From: an uncultured Oscillospiraceae bacterium
Lineage (GTDB): Bacteria; Bacillota; Clostridia; Oscillospirales; Oscillospiraceae
Length of the DNA stretch: 64,000 nt
NCBI GenBank assembly: GCA_934646005.1
Contig: CAKUED010000009.1
Coordinates: 41,116-105,115, forward strand
Direction of reading: 5' to 3'
Part shown: positions 63,323-64,000 of the stretch, in pieces
How the letters are laid out: the number at the start of each line of letters is the position of its first letter
How positions within the stretch are numbered: position 1 is the stretch's first letter
Translations under genes and position numbers: made by a program
Notes under the pieces: model-generated
Database searches by the model: none
What the model was told of the DNA's origin: nothing
Seen by the model: the letters and a program-made list of their open reading frames with translations, nothing else

Positions 63323-64000
63323 TTAAGCTACCGGGACAGCACCGGCGGCGGAGATCAGGCTTGCCGCGTCCGCAGACAGGGCGAAGTCAAAGAACTTCTG
63401 CGCCGCGTCGGAGAGCTTCGTGCCGTCCTTGGTGACCAGCACGAACGGACGCTGGACCTTGTAGCTGCCGTCCTTGACGGTCGCTTCGGTCGGGGTCACG
63501 CCGTCCACGCTCAAAGCCTTGACGCTGTCCTTGAGCGCGGCGAGGGAGGCGTAGCCGATGGCGTCGGGGTTCTGGGAGACGGTGGTGATGACGTCGCCGG
63601 TGGAGGTCAGCTCCTGACGGTACTGACAGGCGTCCTTCGTGCCGGTGATGGACTCAAAGCCGTCGCGCGTGCCGCTGCCCGCTTCACGGCCGATCAGAAC
63701 GATCTCGGCGTCGTTGCCGCCGACGTCCTTCCAGTTGGTGATCTTGCCGGTGTAGATGTCCGCGATCTGCTCGATCGACAGGTCCGCGACCGGGTTTTCG
63801 GGGTTTACGATGATGGCGATGCCGTCGAGCGCGACGGTCGTGCCGACCAGCCCGGAGGCGGTCTCGTCATCCTTCAGCGCGCGGCTGGAAAGACCGATGT
63901 CGCAGCGGCCTTCGGACACAGCAGTGATGCCCGAGCCCGAGCCGGTGGGGTTGTAGGTAAAGGTGACGCCGGAGTTGTCCTTCATAAACTGCTCGCCGAG
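63323..64000 (-). CDS. pstS: Phosphate-binding protein PstS (5' end beyond window)
   Basis: At least 226 residues of the C-terminal part; the frame is open to the right edge, so the signal peptide and start are outside. Phosphate-site regions are GSGSGITAVSEGRCDIGLSS and GREAGSGTRDGFES. It is the extracytoplasmic phosphate receptor of the operon. The C-terminus ends AAGAVPVA. Confidence 0.93.
   Translation of the reverse strand, partial: LGEQFMKDNSGVTFTYNPTGSGSGITAVSEGRCDIGLSSRALKDDETASGLVGTTVALDGIAIIVNPENPVADLSIEQIADIYTGKITNWKDVGGNDAEIVLIGREAGSGTRDGFESITGTKDACQYRQELTSTGDVITTVSQNPDAIGYASLAALKDSVKALSVDGVTPTEATVKDGSYKVQRPFVLVTKDGTKLSDAAQKFFDFALSADAASLISAAGAVPVA

Overview
The window looks like a chromosomal segment of a GC-rich Firmicute, most likely a gut Clostridia of the Oscillospiraceae/Ruminococcaceae type. 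The reasons are AGGAGG-type ribosome sites, a Bacillus-type large SRP RNA beside dnaX-ybaB-recR, a WalRK-YycHI system, a dgt-dnaG-rpoD block, TmcAL and YmdB, and several families of short palindromic repeats between genes. The taxonomic call is inference; no rRNA or tRNA gene was seen.

Positions 1 to about 29.6 kb form one accessory carbohydrate locus. It contains two ROK regulators, an AraC regulator, two sugar ABC importers of the ribose/inositol class (permease-ATPase-binding protein at 7.1-10.8 kb; ATPase-permease-permease-binding protein at 20.2-24.9 kb), two PIG-L/LmbE-type deacetylases, a ceramidase-like hydrolase, a divergent glucosamine-6-phosphate deaminase-like protein, a CBM9-like protein, a TIM-barrel isomerase, three Gfo/Idh/MocA oxidoreductases, two SDRs, a cyclase-family hydrolase, two DegT/StrS-type PLP enzymes and a class I/II aminotransferase. 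Together they suggest uptake, de-N-acylation, oxidation, transamination and isomerisation of an N-acylated amino sugar or aminocyclitol. The substrate cannot be read from the sequence.

From 30.3 kb onward the content is core. On the minus strand: murA; rsmF-like methyltransferase-walR-walK-yycH-yycI; dnaX-ybaB-recR; acpP followed by SRP RNA; dgt-dnaG-rpoD; hflX-yigZ; rpmE; tmcAL. Then come ackA, an ECF sigma/putative anti-sigma pair, ymdB with an SbcD-like/AAA ATPase pair, and the phosphate locus pstSCAB-phoU-phoB-phoR, which runs off the right edge.

The most unusual feature is non-coding. Six intergenic regions (about 11.1, 29.8, 40.9, 46.0, 51.3 and 57.1 kb) carry arrays of three kinds of 25-27 bp palindrome, all starting GTAGGGG in one orientation and repeating about every 80 bp. 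The array is itself symmetrical: left-half palindromes face one way and right-half ones the other. A second family of bipartite palindromes flanks two arrays and fills 16.1-16.5 kb. Two copies of a separate MITE-like element of about 150-160 bp lie inside the yycH-yycI and pstS-pstC gaps.
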